A stretch of DNA of 64,000 nucleotides from JAABVD01 sp965204545 (GTDB lineage Bacteria > Verrucomicrobiota > Verrucomicrobiia > Opitutales > UBA2995), in the NCBI GenBank assembly GCA_965204545.1, contig CBDBFA010000003.1, forward strand, positions 2,790,001-2,854,000, read 5' to 3'. The notes under the pieces were generated by a model that had not been told where the DNA came from, made no database searches, and saw nothing but the letters and a program-made list of their open reading frames with translations. Shown here one piece after another: positions 54,143 through 62,860 of the stretch; within the stretch, counting starts at the first letter, position 1, and the number at the start of each line of letters is the position of its first letter. Position numbers and translations under genes: made by a program.

Positions 54143-54472
54143 TTAGTGAGGAAAAAATCTGGACTCATTAAAGGTATCATCTTCAATTTCAATTAAGGAA
54201 TAGATTACAATCACCGACCTCAACTGGATCCCCAATTTTTTTGGGGTATCGCAAACGACGTTCTTCGTTGCGTCTACTGACCCGACAAATCCCCCGACAT
54301 CATTCTTTTCATAATATTGCTTCGACGCCTGGACACGGTCCTTGAACTCACCAAGTAGGCCGCCGTGGACCGAAAGACTACCATGGCCGACTAATTGGCC
54401 TGAATTTTCAAGAGTACAGACATGACATCTATTGCTTTGCTCCTCCTCAAAACATCCAATGAACAGTGACAT
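54143..54472 (-). CDS. Small hypothetical protein
   Basis: This 109-residue protein starts at the ATG at 54472 with AGGAGG five bases upstream, a strong ribosome site that makes it a probable gene. I recognise no family. A cysteine-rich start (EEEQSNRCHVCTLENSGQ) is followed by a glycine-rich stretch and an even mix of charged residues. It lies in the accessory region after the iterons on the opposite strand. A phased TGCA array is about 150 bp upstream of its start. Confidence 0.55.
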   Translation of the reverse strand: MSLFIGCFEEEQSNRCHVCTLENSGQLVGHGSLSVHGGLLGEFKDRVQASKQYYEKNDVGGFVGSVDATKNVVCDTPKKLGIQLRSVIVIYSLIEIEDDTFNESRFFPH

Positions 54473-54625
54473 CAAGGCCTCCTGGCTCGGGCAACAAGAC
54501 TACTTTGGATCGGAGGGCAGGGGGGAATAGAACCGCCGTTTGAGGATCCCCTCCGGGTGTCCATGAGTGCACCGGAGACCGCAGCCGCAGCCGCGTATCA
54601 ACTTGGTCGCGGCATAAACCTGCTC

Positions 54626-54658
54626 TTGCAAGCCCGTTGCAGGCCACTTGCAAGACAG
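54626..54658. repeat. Helically phased TGCA array, 3 units of 11 bp
   Basis: TTGCA starts at 54626, 54637 and 54648, exactly 11 bp apart, with variable filler. It is 154-186 bp upstream of the minus-strand gene starting at 54472. Compare 11203-11246 and 24589-24632. Confidence 0.75.
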
Positions 54659-54660
54659 GT

Positions 54661-54724
54661 GTTCAGCCGAAGAGATCACCCTTTCCATGGTCGCAAAAAA
54701 CTGGGGTGAACGCTTCGGCTGAAC
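54661..54724. repeat. Large hairpin with 21-bp arms
   Basis: GTTCAGCCGAAG...TCACCC (54661-54681) pairs with its complement at 54704-54724 with two mismatches and a 22-base loop. It begins two bases after the TGCA array. It could be a recombination or attachment structure; its ends do not fit the integron attC consensus. Confidence 0.6.
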
Positions 54725-55004
54725 CGGGCGGGCGAGCTGCGTAAGTCATGGCGTCGGGGTCATGCCTTGTAATCTTGACGCAGCTTGCTGAGTCAACTGA
54801 TTCAAGGCTTGACCCTTCCTCGGCCTCAACGAAATCCACTCCAGTGCCGTCATTCCGGAGCGCAGCAGAAGATTTTTTAGATATATTGATGGTTTCCCCA
54901 GCATGGAGCAGGGCTGTCATCGAGTTTGAGCGTGGAGTCCTCATCTGTTAGCCGGCTGAAGAAGCTAACTTCAACTTGAACAACTATTGTATTAAGCCAT
55001 CCGG

Positions 55005-55480
55005 TTGATGAGGACCTGCAAGAGCTTTTCAAAATTATACCATTCTATCGGTTAACTTTAATATGTGGTTTTTTGTAGAAATTCCCAAAAATTTAAAGAT
55101 TAAACGTTTAACCAAATTGCTAAATCGATTTACCAAAATTTGTTGTTAAAACGTTTAACCTAATATAATTTCGGAAATATGATTTAGGTAAAACGTTTAA
55201 CCTTATCTTTTTGCAAATTAAGGCTTGATATTCGGTCCGCTCGGCCTTCACAAATTAAAGGTTATCCTTATATTATTCTGGGCCCGAATTTGCTTTCATA
55301 TCTTTTCTATCATGAATGGTAGAAAGATGCGTATTGAAGCGAATGAGCAAATGGCCTTTCAAGCAAGCAGACCATGCCGCCAAAGCGCCACGCCAAACCC
55401 ACCCTCTAAGACATAGTGTTATGTAACAAAAATAATATTAGCGGACCATCTTGGGCTATCCCTGGCCACCGTACCTCCCG
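55005..55480. repeat. Diverged ~470-bp repeat, copy 1, with three AAACGTTT palindromes
   Basis: This AT-rich segment is similar to 60900-61360 from AAGCCATCCGGTTG onward through TTCTATCGG, AATTTAAAG, GGCTTGATATTCGG and AGCGGACCATCTTGG. It carries TTAAACGTTTAA (55100-55111), AAAACGTTTAA (55148-55158) and TAAAACGTTTAA (55189-55200), with centres 47 and 42 bp apart. The palindromes look like LacI-family operators or centromere sites. No gene is seen in it. Confidence 0.7.
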
Positions 55481-55489
55481 ATCCCCCGG

Positions 55490-55800
55490 AAACCGCCACA
55501 ACACAAAAACATCCTTTCCCGGACCCTCCATCTCCTCCACTCCATTACCCTCTTTTCTCCCATTTGCGCCTTTTGCACTCCTTTGTGGAACAACATTCCT
55601 CAAATCCTCTCCCGCCGAAGCCGGCTCCCTTTGCCTTCTTGGCGTGCCCTGCGAGAGCCAATATCTCCATCCCAGCATCAAGCATCGAGATCCCATTCCC
55701 TTCTCCCTTCCCCCCAATTCCTAATTCCTGATTGGCGCCCCCTGCGCCTCTCACTCCATCATTCCAACACTCATCGCATTTCAAGCGATGCTAATCCTTG
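55490..55800. repeat. Intergenic repeat modules (block 14)
   Basis: No gene. In reverse orientation: TTGGCGTGCCCTGCGAGAG, CATCCCAGCATCAAGCATC, CCTAATTCCTGATTGGCGCC and CACTCCATCATTCCAACACTC. The modules are more decayed here than elsewhere. Confidence 0.55.
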
Positions 55801-55822
55801 AATATAAACGACTTATGAATAT

Positions 55823-55841
55823 CCCCCCCCCCCCCCCCCCC
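55823..55841 (+). promoter_or_regulatory. Poly-C tract of 19 bases ahead of the Calx-beta gene
   Basis: A run of 19 C lies 25 bases before the ATG at 55867 and just before the AGGAGG ribosome site. An upstream ATG at 55815 is out of frame by one with the main gene, so loss of one C would fuse the frames. Long C runs change length by slipped replication and often switch surface proteins on and off. Homopolymer length may be misread in assembly. Confidence 0.6.
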
Positions 55842-55866
55842 GAAAATTTCCGGCAGGAGGCCTCCG

Positions 55867-58230
55867 ATGAGCACCCGCTCATCTTTCCCCCTCCTCGCGC
55901 TGCTCATCGGCGCGTTTTCCCTGTTCGCTGCCACAACGGCGCAGGCCCAGACCACGGTCAACGTCTCGCTCCACTCCGCCCAAGGCCAGTTCCGGGAGGG
56001 TTCCTCCGCGAGGTTCTGGGTTGAGCTGGATAGGCCGCATTCCAGCAGCCTTACCATTCCGTTGATAGCGACGGACACATCGACGGCATTCCACCACAAG
56101 GACATAACGGCGGAAGCCGGCGACTACACGGCGCCTTCGTCCATCACCATCCCCGCCGGCGTCACCAAGGTCTGGGGCACGGTGACGGCGAACAGCGACG
56201 CGGACACCGACGACGATACCTTCACACTGGCGATCGGCACGGCGCCTGTGTCCTCGGGCGCCGTGGACAAAGCCTGGTTCACCATCATTGACAACGATGC
56301 GGTGCAGACGGTCACCCTTTCGGCCACTCCGAGCGTGGTCGACGAGGGTTCGAGCGTAACCATAACGGCCACGCTCTCGGCGGCGGTCGAGAGCAACGTC
56401 GGCATTCCGGTGAGTGTAAGGCTGGGCACGGCGGAGTTCTTCGACGTCGGCATGGTGGACAACATCAACATCTTTGCCGGCCAGACCACCGGCACAACCA
56501 CGGTGGCGACGGAGCAGGACGTGGACGCGGACGACGAGACCTTTAGCGTTTACATACCTCAATACCACCTGGACCAGATGAATCGCATTAATGGGGTGTG
56601 GGTGACGGCGGGCGCCGGATCGTCCGTGCAGATCACGATCAGGGACGACGACGGCGGCGGGATAAATCTGGTGGACATTAGCAGGATTGAGGGCGAACCC
56701 TACGTCAATTTATCTGTATCGGCTCACGCGGTGACGGAGGGGTCTTCACTGGCGGTGACGGCGACGTTGTCGAGGGCGCTTTCGAGCGCCATCACCATTC
56801 CGTTAACGTTGACACTCATATCGGCGGAGTCCACTGACATGGGGTCGCTTACGTCCATAACCATCCCCGCCGGCTCGACCAGCGCTACGGACACGCTGAC
56901 GACGAACCAGGATGCGGATGAGGACGACGAGATATTTTGGATCTTTTTTGGTGCCAACGACCTGCCTTCGGGCGTTTTTGCAGGCAAAGATACCTTATAT
57001 TCAATCACTATCCTGGACGACGAGGGGAGTGTATCTATCCACCTTAATATCTTACCGCAAGTGATTAATGAGGGTTCGAGCGCGACGGTGAGGGTGAGTA
57101 TGAGCAAGCCGCAAACGCAGGCCGTGACGTTCCCGCTGGTTACGTCTAACGTTGGTATTAATGCAGAAGATGCGGCGGAGGAGGGCGACTACGCGCCGCT
57201 GAGATCCATCACCATCCCCGCCGGCTCGACCAGCGGCACGGGCACGCTGAGGACGAATCAGGATTCCGACAATGACGACGAGACCTTTTATGTGAGATTC
57301 GGGACGTTGCCGGCCTCGCTGACAGTGGACTCTCAGAATGAGACACAGGTGACCATCAATGACGACGACAGCTTGGCACTACTGCTGTCGGCGGAGCAAA
57401 CGAGTGTGACGGAGGGCGAATCGGTGGAAATCACCATGACGTTCACCAAACCGGTGCCGCTGCAAAAAAACCAATCCGTCCTCATCCCCATCAAGGTGCT
57501 GGGGATCGACACCGAGCCGGGCGATATCAGGAGTCCGAGCAGTTTCGGCATCCGGGTCGATGGTGGTATGACCTCGCAGACCTTCTTCGTGGGCACCGGG
57601 ATCGATGCGGACCGCGATGACGAGACCTTCTGGGTGGAGATCGATGGGGGGAGACTGCCCTGGTGGGTGAACGCGGCCGATCCGTGGTTTGTAAAGATCA
57701 CCATCGAGGAATACCAGCCGGAGACGCAGACGCCGTTGGAACTGTCCACGCCCTTGGAACTGTCCGCCCCGTTGGTGGAAGGTTTGTCATCAGCAAACCT
57801 GAGCGCCCTGGCGGAGACGAGCCAATCCAGAGGGACCTTCGTCATCTTCTCCACCCGTGCGGTAGCGGGAACGGAGGATGAGCGCATGATTGGCGTTTTC
57901 GTCATCGAGGATGACCCCAAGACGGTGCTGGTCCAGGCTCAGGGTCCGGAACTGGCCAATCCCCCGCTATCCCTTTCCAATGTCCTGGCCGATCCGGTTC
58001 TCACCGTAATCAGACAATCCGATGGCAAGGAACTCGTGGTCAACGACGACTGGGAGGACAGCCAGAAACAGGACGTAACCGACGTTTGGGCAGGCAGTCC
58101 GAACCTGGATGCCGGCAGCAAGAGTTCCGCCGCCATTCTCACGCTTCAACCCGGCAGCTATAGCGCGATCGTATCGGGAAAGGACGGAGCTACCGGAGTT
58201 GTGCGGGTCGAAGTGTATGACCTCGACTAG
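55867..58230 (+). CDS. Exported Calx-beta repeat surface protein
   Basis: This 787-residue protein has a signal peptide (residues 1-27, ending AQAQ) and starts with AGGAGG seven bases upstream. It has about five Calx-beta-like repeats, each ending in a block such as ITIPAGSTSGTGTLRTNQDS then DNDDETF, as seen near residues 98-120, 215-230, 340-360 and 450-475; the aspartates bind calcium. The last ~150 residues form a different domain with VLADPVLTVIRQSDGKELV and a PGSYSAIVSGKDGATGVVRV end, seen in other Opitutae surface proteins. It is likely an adhesin or cell-surface protein. The next gene is a secreted protease. Confidence 0.85.
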   Translation: MSTRSSFPLLALLIGAFSLFAATTAQAQTTVNVSLHSAQGQFREGSSARFWVELDRPHSSSLTIPLIATDTSTAFHHKDITAEAGDYTAPSSITIPAGVTKVWGTVTANSDADTDDDTFTLAIGTAPVSSGAVDKAWFTIIDNDAVQTVTLSATPSVVDEGSSVTITATLSAAVESNVGIPVSVRLGTAEFFDVGMVDNINIFAGQTTGTTTVATEQDVDADDETFSVYIPQYHLDQMNRINGVWVTAGAGSSVQITIRDDDGGGINLVDISRIEGEPYVNLSVSAHAVTEGSSLAVTATLSRALSSAITIPLTLTLISAESTDMGSLTSITIPAGSTSATDTLTTNQDADEDDEIFWIFFGANDLPSGVFAGKDTLYSITILDDEGSVSIHLNILPQVINEGSSATVRVSMSKPQTQAVTFPLVTSNVGINAEDAAEEGDYAPLRSITIPAGSTSGTGTLRTNQDSDNDDETFYVRFGTLPASLTVDSQNETQVTINDDDSLALLLSAEQTSVTEGESVEITMTFTKPVPLQKNQSVLIPIKVLGIDTEPGDIRSPSSFGIRVDGGMTSQTFFVGTGIDADRDDETFWVEIDGGRLPWWVNAADPWFVKITIEEYQPETQTPLELSTPLELSAPLVEGLSSANLSALAETSQSRGTFVIFSTRAVAGTEDERMIGVFVIEDDPKTVLVQAQGPELANPPLSLSNVLADPVLTVIRQSDGKELVVNDDWEDSQKQDVTDVWAGSPNLDAGSKSSAAILTLQPGSYSAIVSGKDGATGVVRVEVYDLD

Positions 58231-58276
58231 ATGCTGGATGCTGGGGAATAGACTCTCGCGAAGGTAAGATTTTTGT

Positions 58277-60688
58277 ATGCCCTGGCACCGTATCACCCCA
58301 CTTTCCCTTTACCTGGGATATGTCTTTCTCGGGCTGATAGCCCATCCACCCTACCTGCGCGGGGCTGATCTTTCATCAGCTTTGCCCTCCCGCGGCCTGG
58401 ACCCAGGCGATCCCCCGGCATCGTACGTCATTGGCGGAGAAGATGCCCCTTGGGGAGAATATCCGTGGATGGGAGCCCTGGTACGCAACGACGATTCAAA
58501 TAATTCTCAGTTTTGCGGTTGCACTGCCATCGATCGTTATTGGGTCCTCACGGCAGCTCATTGCCTGGATGATGGAACGGAACCGGATGACTTCAAGGTG
58601 TTGTTTGGCCCCGGTCTTCTGGGCAACGACCCCTCCGTTGAGTTGTTCAAAGCCGATGCCATTGTAATGCACCCCAACTATTCTTCCATTTACGATCTGG
58701 ACTACGATATCGCCCTGGCCAAGCTCAAGACCCCATTGCCTGAATCCATTCCCATCCTTCCTCTGATAAGCGACCCCGGTTTGGAGCAAGCCGGAAAAAC
58801 CGCCAGAATCATAGGTTGGGGGTTTACCAATTTCGATTTTCGGAATTTTATGAACCCGAGTTTCTTGCAGGAGGCGGATGTGGAATTGTTTAGCCGCGAA
58901 TTTGCTAACGGCGACGATTTTTTCGGAGGATTCATCACCGAAAACGTTTTGGTTGCCGGAAGCCTGGATCCCTACAGAGCCGTCCATTTTGGCGACAGCG
59001 GCGGTCCGTTGCTGGGATTCAATGCCGAGCTGGACCGGTGGGAGCAAATCGCAGTCGTCAGCTTTGGCGCCGGATGCACTAAAGCCAGCAACCCCATCGG
59101 AGGTTTTACCCGCATTTCGCGATTCATTCCGTGGATAGATGAAATAATCTCCAAAGATTTTTTTAGTTGGATGAGGGTCAATGGCATCGACGAGTTAACC
59201 CATGAGGATGGTGATGGGAATGCCCTCCTCATGGAATATATTTTTGGATCGGACCCTAACGAACGGGATGCCATAAACTGGTATCCGCAACTGGAGGCGG
59301 ACCGGGAAACGGGGGATCGGGCGATTGTTCTGCCGATCAGGCTGAGGCAGGAAATTCCCAAGCTGGGTTTTCGCTTTGAGAATACTTTGAATTTGAACGA
59401 TTGGAAATTGTTGCACTTGCCTTGGAATGAATTGGCCCGGGAGACATTTCCGGAATCGCGGGAAGTCCTCTATCAAATCCCACTGGTTTCCAAGGCCAGC
59501 CCCGAGGGATTCTTTCGGCTGACTCACCAGGATTTTAACGGCATACTGTACGGACCCTATCCGTTACTGGTTGGCTCAACTGCCTTTGGACAATTCAACC
59601 ATGAAATTGATGCGAGGGGAATCACCCGTTATGATTATCTCATCGATAACCTGGGATTATTGGATGAGATTCGATTGACCGTGGTTTCAGACGTCGCATC
59701 GCCCATACGATTGCGCGTGGTTGATTTGGAAACCGTAAGGGTGCAATTGGACGTGGAGGGTGATGCGACGACTGAAACCGCCCCTTCAGTTGTAGCCGGA
59801 AGATTGTTTCCCCTGCCGGGAAAACAATACCTCGCCCGGGTGGAATCCACTCAACATTTCTTTCCACAGAACTTCAATATCAGCGCCGAACCGGGAGGGA
59901 ATCAGATGGTCCTTCTTCCCGGTGGCACCGTGGAGGGCTCGCTTTCTCCAACGGATATCCAATACAAACGATCGAACCATTTCGCCGACTCCTACCAGGT
60001 TCAGTTGCAAGCAGAGACAACCTACCGGATTGTGGTCAGGACCGAGGAGTTTGATCCCATCCTCTTTGTCCGGGACAACACGAGCCTTGAGCAAATCCAA
60101 GAGGTGGATGAACACCCTCCAGGAAAGCCGGAAGAGGTATTAATCAGAACCGGGGCCGCGCCGAATGTGGAATTAACCGTCAGTTCATGGAGGCCGGAGG
60201 AGTTGGGTGAATACTCCATCGAGGTTAACGCCCACACAGAACCTGATTCCCTGCAACCGGGAGATGAGACCATTGGCTTTTTCAATGCCAGCGACACAAA
60301 GGTGGACTCCCCAAATGGGACAATCTATTTGGATTCCATTGGTTTAAACCTGGAAGACACCGGAACTCCGATTTCAGTACAGGTCAAAGGATTTGACAAT
60401 TTCTACCCATCCTTTGGGATTCTGGATGTTACCGATGAAGTTGTCCTTACATCTCAACTAGCCTGGTGTGAGGACAGGTATTTTACCTTTACCCCCGAGG
60501 CGGAAAAAACTTATGAGGTCAGGGTAGCCACCACCAGTTCGAACCTGGGTGAAAACTACCATTTGGCCCTTTATGCGGAAAGTTCATCGCCGGTAGATCG
60601 GTCAAATGTTGCGGCCAAGCCGCATTGGAACAAGTTGCCCCTTAGGCCGGAAGCGTCCATTTCGATTGGGAAGCTTATCTTCCCTTAA
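58277..60688 (+). CDS. Secreted trypsin-like serine protease (S1 family)
   Basis: This 803-residue protein has a signal peptide (about residues 1-29). The S1 catalytic triad is complete: LTAAHC with H95, DYDIALAKL with D144 and GDSGGP with S241. The activation motif VIGGEDAPWGEYPW is at residues 51-64. The catalytic part ends near residue 300, and about 500 further residues form beta-rich domains, one with a pre-peptidase-like look (YRIVVRTEEFDPILFVRD). It is 46 bp downstream of the Calx-beta gene, so it may process that protein or share its surface. The pair is flanked by diverged direct repeats. Confidence 0.88.
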   Translation: MPWHRITPLSLYLGYVFLGLIAHPPYLRGADLSSALPSRGLDPGDPPASYVIGGEDAPWGEYPWMGALVRNDDSNNSQFCGCTAIDRYWVLTAAHCLDDGTEPDDFKVLFGPGLLGNDPSVELFKADAIVMHPNYSSIYDLDYDIALAKLKTPLPESIPILPLISDPGLEQAGKTARIIGWGFTNFDFRNFMNPSFLQEADVELFSREFANGDDFFGGFITENVLVAGSLDPYRAVHFGDSGGPLLGFNAELDRWEQIAVVSFGAGCTKASNPIGGFTRISRFIPWIDEIISKDFFSWMRVNGIDELTHEDGDGNALLMEYIFGSDPNERDAINWYPQLEADRETGDRAIVLPIRLRQEIPKLGFRFENTLNLNDWKLLHLPWNELARETFPESREVLYQIPLVSKASPEGFFRLTHQDFNGILYGPYPLLVGSTAFGQFNHEIDARGITRYDYLIDNLGLLDEIRLTVVSDVASPIRLRVVDLETVRVQLDVEGDATTETAPSVVAGRLFPLPGKQYLARVESTQHFFPQNFNISAEPGGNQMVLLPGGTVEGSLSPTDIQYKRSNHFADSYQVQLQAETTYRIVVRTEEFDPILFVRDNTSLEQIQEVDEHPPGKPEEVLIRTGAAPNVELTVSSWRPEELGEYSIEVNAHTEPDSLQPGDETIGFFNASDTKVDSPNGTIYLDSIGLNLEDTGTPISVQVKGFDNFYPSFGILDVTDEVVLTSQLAWCEDRYFTFTPEAEKTYEVRVATTSSNLGENYHLALYAESSSPVDRSNVAAKPHWNKLPLRPEASISIGKLIFP

Positions 60689-60899
60689 ACTAGAGGGGGA
60701 GGAGAATGGTCCGGAATCTTTCGCACATTCAAAAATACTCGCTATGCTATCGTATCCAGGCGCTCAACGCTGTAGTGCTCCCACCTGAATCAAGATTGAA
60801 GTAAAGAGTATTTGTTTCTGATTGATGGGTTAAATGGGTCCTCAGATTGTTGAGGTGTCCTTTGCTTGATTCCTGAATGATGAAAATCCTGATTTATCG
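60689..60899. other. Gene-free stretch after the protease
   Basis: About 210 bp with no gene, terminator or repeat that I can identify. Confidence 0.4.
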
Positions 60900-61370
60900 A
60901 GCCATCCGGTTGTTAAGGACCTGCAAGATCTTTTCGAAACCAAACCATTCTATCGGCCAATTTTAATAAGTGGGTTTTTGGTTAAAATTCCCGAAAATTT
61001 AAAGGTTAAACGTTTAACTGAAATCCTGCTAAATCGATTTATCAAAAATTGATATTAAAACGATTAGCTTAAGATCATTTCCGCGGCACGGCTTAGGTTA
61101 AACGTTTAACCTTGTCTTTATAGTGTTGCCGGCAAAATAGGGCTTGATATTCGGGCCGCTCGGCACTCATTAATTAGGGGGTTTTCCTACCCTGAGCCAA
61201 ATTTTGCTTTGATAGGTTTGCGGTCAAAGAAAAGAAAAAGGACACTTAAAGCGAATAAGAAAATAGCCTACCGAGGAAACCGACTATGGAGCCAAAGCAC
61301 CCCGCTAGACCCACCCGCCTAGACATAGCGGCGGACCATCTTGGACAATCTGTGGCCCACGTCGAGGACC
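60900..61370. repeat. Diverged ~470-bp repeat, copy 2, with AAACGTTT palindromes
   Basis: Second copy of the segment at 55005-55480. It carries GGTTAAACGTTTAAC (61004-61018), a decayed AAACGATT (61058-61065) and a perfect GGTTAAACGTTTAACC (61096-61111), with centres 50 and 42 bp apart. The copies lie in the same orientation on either side of the Calx-beta and protease genes. The region from here to 61615 has no gene I can support. Confidence 0.7.
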
Positions 61371-61651
61371 GGCGTTTCCATATTGGCATCGGGGTCCCCG
61401 TGGACTTTCTCCAGGCATCCTTCCATAAAATCGTCGATAACACCTCCGCCAACACCCTGGTGCCCGGACCGCGCGACGCGGTATGGTGTTTCAGGATCAG
61501 GATTCCGCCAATGCCACTGCATCTGGGTATGGGCTTCTCGCCGGCTATCGCCTACCTATTTCCCATTTCCGCTAAAGTTTGTGGTTTGTGCCATTTCCTT
61601 AACGGGACCTAAACCTAACCCTTATTTCTAATTCCCTCTTCTATTTCAGCT
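61371..61651. other. Gene-free stretch before the WYL gene
   Basis: About 280 bp. The only plus-strand frame (61286-61612) lacks a ribosome site and family resemblance. No promoter motif is clear. Confidence 0.4.
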
Positions 61652-61687
61652 CCGCCTTGGGACCGTCTTCTGCATATCCTCCATGCC

Positions 61688-62611
61688 TTGAATGCCAATA
61701 GGAATGTGACTTCGGTCATCCTGGCAAAAGAGATGGGCGTTAGCGAACGGACGGTGAAGCGGTACATTGCCTATATGCGAGGAATCCTGGGTGTTGAGAT
61801 CATTTGGGAGCCAACCTCGCGGTCCTATTATTGTGAACGCCACTATGATTATCTTCCATTACTTCGGATAACTGGTGAGGAAGCACTGTCCCTTACCTTG
61901 GCGAGTAAGACCTTTGCAACCTGGAAAGGTTCAGCACTTGGGAAAGCTTTGAACTCTGTTCTGGTTAAAGTTGGTCAAGTGATCGGCGGGGCTGTCTCGG
62001 TACCCGTTTCTGAGATAAAGGGGTTGGTAAGTACTCCCCAAATTGGGAGAGAACATGATAGGGAACATACTTGGTTTGGTCCCTTGCTGGAGGCCGTGCG
62101 TCGAAAAAGAGAGCTTAAGATTCTTTATAAGAAACCAGGTGCCGAGCGCGCCGAAAACCGGACGCTTTGGCCCTTGCACCTAGCCTTAATGGATCATCAG
62201 TGGGTACTTGTGTTCTGGGATCCCAATATAGTTGAACCGCGCAAATTTTTGTTGAATCGAATTGAGGCAGTGGAAAAAACTCAAAATACGTTTTCCTCTC
62301 CCATAGACTTTAATTTAGATGACTATCTAAAGAACAGTTTTGGCCTGTTCACTGGTGACAATGTGATCGAAGTGAAAATTCATTTCGATAAATTAGCAGC
62401 TCCCTTTATACGCGAACGAAAATGGCACACGAGTCAGCAAATAAAGGAGTTACCTAAAGGTGAAATCAACGCCCACTTTAAAGTAAATCATCTTATGGAC
62501 ATTCAACGGTGGGTTCTCTCCTGGGGCAGTCATGCTGAGGTGTTAAAACCCAAAAAACTCCGAACCCAAATTTTCAAAGAGATCGAAGTCCTCCACGAAA
62601 AATATGAATAA
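61688..62611 (+). CDS. WYL-domain transcription regulator
   Basis: This 307-residue protein has an HTH domain (SVILAKEMGVSERTVKRYIAYM) followed by a WYL domain (about residues 150-225, with KILYKKPGAERAENRTLWPL and HQWVLVFWD) and a C-terminal WCX-type end. WYL proteins regulate CRISPR-Cas and other defence genes by sensing nucleotides. The TTG at 61688 is the first usable start, but the frame continues upstream to 61619 and reads PPWDRLLHILHA, which is the normal N-terminal helix of this family, with no ATG, GTG or TTG. The start may be an unusual codon (ATT or CTG), or the gene is damaged. A cas3 gene follows 249 bp downstream. Confidence 0.82.
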   Translation: MNANRNVTSVILAKEMGVSERTVKRYIAYMRGILGVEIIWEPTSRSYYCERHYDYLPLLRITGEEALSLTLASKTFATWKGSALGKALNSVLVKVGQVIGGAVSVPVSEIKGLVSTPQIGREHDREHTWFGPLLEAVRRKRELKILYKKPGAERAENRTLWPLHLALMDHQWVLVFWDPNIVEPRKFLLNRIEAVEKTQNTFSSPIDFNLDDYLKNSFGLFTGDNVIEVKIHFDKLAAPFIRERKWHTSQQIKELPKGEINAHFKVNHLMDIQRWVLSWGSHAEVLKPKKLRTQIFKEIEVLHEKYE

Positions 62612-62640
62612 ACTTATCATCAGGGACAGGTTTTGTCACC

Positions 62641-62650
62641 TCACATGTGA
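62641..62650. promoter_or_regulatory. Palindrome in the WYL-cas3 gap
   Basis: TCACATGTGA is a perfect 10-bp palindrome about 30 bp after the WYL stop and 210 bp before the cas3 start. The gap of 249 bp otherwise shows no gene. It could be a regulator site; the evidence is only its symmetry. Confidence 0.3.
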
Positions 62651-62860
62651 TAGAATCGCCTAAATATGAAATTTCACGCCCATACGGCTTTTCTCCTCCC
62701 CGAATTGAGCACTCCTCGCACCTTGTCGAAGCCATCCAATGGCTCAATAACGGATTTTTTTCCCTCTGAGTGCTTGGACCCTACGCCTATAGGGAATTAG
62801 ACCTGCACGGATAAGTAATCCATTTGGTCATCAATATGAGAGGAAGCGGGATTTAAAGCT

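Larger units (their letters stand above)
54473..55004. other. Gene-poor stretch with an array and a large hairpin
   Basis: The stretch holds the TGCA array and the hairpin listed separately. A minus-strand frame of 93 codons (54663-54944) has no ribosome site and no family resemblance, so I do not call it. GTTAGCCGG...GCTAAC near 54949-54970 is a further small inverted repeat. Confidence 0.4.

Noticed and set aside
54661..54970. Integron attC sites
   Set aside because: Hairpins and GTTAGC/GCTAAC pairs are present, but the ends do not fit the RYYYAAC/GTTRRRY consensus and neither recombinase has the integron-integrase patch.
55879..56568. Minus-strand frame of 229 codons in the Calx-beta gene
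   Set aside because: Arises from the repeated, GC-rich coding sequence; no family resemblance.
61286..61612. Plus-strand frame of 108 codons before the WYL gene
   Set aside because: No ribosome site or family; it overlaps the diverged repeat copy 2.
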